A stretch of 5,713 nucleotides of DNA from Planctomycetota bacterium (GTDB lineage Bacteria > Planctomycetota > UBA1135 > GCA-002686595). The position numbers and the translations under genes were made by a program. The stretch lies in assembly GCA_013140785.1 (NCBI GenBank), contig JABFRZ010000381.1, positions 1 to 5,713 of the forward strand, read 5' to 3'. Below, one piece after another: positions 4,726-5,713 of the stretch. Each line of letters opens with the position of its first letter. The stretch's first letter is position 1. The notes under the pieces are model-generated. The model was not told the origin of the DNA. It searched no databases and saw only the letters and a program-made list of their open reading frames with translations.

Positions 4726-5713
4726 TCAGAACAGGGGGATGCGACTCGTGTACGCGAGCTCCGGGTCGCCGCGCGCCCCGGTGGCGACGAGCGTGGCCAA
4801 GGAGGGCCGCGCGAGGCCGCGAAAGACCTGCTTGTCGTTCAGGAACACGGCGATCTCCTTCTTCGGGTCGAGCAGCTTCGGGTCCACCAGCACGTACAGC
4901 CCGCGCGGGTGCTTGTCGCAGGTCACGCGCACCTCGTTCGTCTTCCGGTCGGCCTTCGCGACGACGAGCGCGCCCTTCACGGGCTCCTCCCAGAAGAGCC
5001 AGTACGACTGCCATTTCCAGTCCAGCGTCGGCTGCCACACGACCGTGTCGGGATGCGTCACGCGTTCGATCTCCTCGATCTTCGCGAGGTGGGCCTCGTA
5101 GCCGCCCGGCGGCGCGTCGTGCTGGCGCCCGGGGACCTCCCAGTACTCGAAGTCGTAGCCACCCCAGCGCTCGCGCGCCTCCTTCAAGCGCTCGTGCGCG
5201 AGGCGATTGGCGTCGGGCGGCACGCGCGGATCGTCGTCGGACTGGTAGATGCGGATCGCGAGGTTGCGCAGGTTCGGGACGACACCGCTCGAGATGTCGA
5301 TCACCTTGCCCGCGCGGTCCATGTAAGGCGTTGGGCCGCCGGCCGAGGGCGCGACGGCGGCGAGCTGGTCGGCGTGGTGCGCGCCGAGCATCCAGCTGCC
5401 GTAGCCGCCCATCGAGTGCCCGACGAGGTACACGCGGTCGGGGTCGATCTTCCAGGTGCGGCGCGCGCGCTCGATCAGCTCGAGCACCCACTCCTCGGTG
5501 CCCGAGTCCGTCCAGCCGTGCTCGGTCTTCTCGAGCACCTCGGGATAGATCGCCAGCCAGTCGAGCGCGCTCAGGGTCGGCTCGTAGCCGCCGTGCGCGC
5601 TCCAGGCGTCGCCCGAGCCCGCGCCGCCGCCGTGCATGCAGATGGCGAGCGCCTTGGGCTTCTTCGTCTCGCCGCCGACGATGAAGAGGCCGCGCTTCTC
5701 CTCCTCCCAGAAG
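4726..5713 (-). CDS. Alpha/beta hydrolase (prolyl-oligopeptidase/PHB-depolymerase-like), N-terminus off right edge
   Basis: The 328 C-terminal residues of a serine hydrolase; the frame is open to the right edge, beyond the internal ATG at 5637, so the true start is outside the window (numbering here from the first full codon at 5712). A strand leading to ALAICMHGGGAGSGDAW gives an HGGG oxyanion-hole motif at residues 27-30. The nucleophile elbow GHSMGG has Ser100, the acid is probably Asp161 in the SDDDPRVPP segment, and the histidine His198 lies in PGRQHDAPPGG, so the triad looks complete. After the hydrolase core comes a ~130-residue tail (VVWQPTLDWKWQSYWLFWEE, then a beta-rich segment ending RGDPELAYTSRIPLF). 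This tail resembles secreted or periplasmic hydrolases I associate with Planctomycetota. Those often carry a signal peptide, which would lie outside the window. The substrate is unknown. It is upstream of clpS on the same strand. Confidence 0.8.
   Translation of the reverse strand, partial: FWEEEKRGLFIVGGETKKPKALAICMHGGGAGSGDAWSAHGGYEPTLSALDWLAIYPEVLEKTEHGWTDSGTEEWVLELIERARRTWKIDPDRVYLVGHSMGGYGSWMLGAHHADQLAAVAPSAGGPTPYMDRAGKVIDISSGVVPNLRNLAIRIYQSDDDPRVPPDANRLAHERLKEARERWGGYDFEYWEVPGRQHDAPPGGYEAHLAKIEEIERVTHPDTVVWQPTLDWKWQSYWLFWEEPVKGALVVAKADRKTNEVRVTCDKHPRGLYVLVDPKLLDPKKEIAVFLNDKQVFRGLARPSLATLVATGARGDPELAYTSRIPLF

Noticed and set aside
2504..5491. A 995-codon minus-strand open frame across the nucleotidyltransferase, esterase and clpS region.
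   Set aside because: It is antisense to, or out of phase with, three recognisable genes, contains arginine- and alanine-rich low-complexity sequence typical of GC-rich shadow frames, and has no family features.
4617..5684. A 355-codon plus-strand frame over the hydrolase.
   Set aside because: Almost entirely Arg/Ser/Ala sequence, antisense to a clear hydrolase with intact triad.

Overview
The window is very GC-rich (about two thirds G+C or more by eye). It carries six recognisable protein genes plus two possible small leader ORFs, packed with short gaps. No rRNA, tRNA, CRISPR array, transposase or integrase is visible. The gene mix suggests an ordinary chromosomal segment of a free-living, high-GC Gram-negative-type bacterium: an MMPL/RND exporter with a periplasmic loop, a clpS adaptor, a GDP-mannose-type pyrophosphorylase, and a secreted-hydrolase-like protein with a long C-terminal tail of a kind I associate with Planctomycetota and similar soil or marine phyla. 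Phylum assignment is inference only; Planctomycetota or Myxococcota-like lineages would both fit.

Layout. Positions 1-979 (minus) hold the N-terminal part of an RND/MMPL-family exporter that runs off the left edge. Positions 980-1165 are a divergent intergenic region. On the plus strand, a 34-codon ORF (1166-1270) overlaps, through a TTGA stop/start, the start I propose for a NnrU/MddA-like membrane methyltransferase (1267-2058). A 217-bp gap (2059-2275) follows. It contains palindromic GGTTTCC-type elements and a nine-codon mini-ORF that ends across the next start as ATGA. Then come a mannose-1-phosphate guanylyltransferase-like nucleotidyltransferase (2276-3265) and, 15 bp later, an esterase with an N-terminal glycan-binding-like domain (3281-4267). 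These two probably form an operon. Convergent to them on the minus strand are clpS (4291-4617) and, 108 bp upstream of it, an alpha/beta hydrolase (4726-5713) that runs off the right edge.

Functional reading. Nucleotide-sugar supply plus an esterase points to glycan or lipid-conjugate metabolism. ClpS recruits N-degron substrates to ClpAP, although no clpA is in view. The exporter and the membrane methyltransferase are divergently transcribed and could share control, but nothing in the sequence proves this. I see no clear defence system, mobile element or novel multigene system. The most interesting signals are the two stop/start overlaps ahead of plus-strand genes, the altered substrate-pocket residues in ClpS, and the palindromic cluster upstream of the nucleotidyltransferase.
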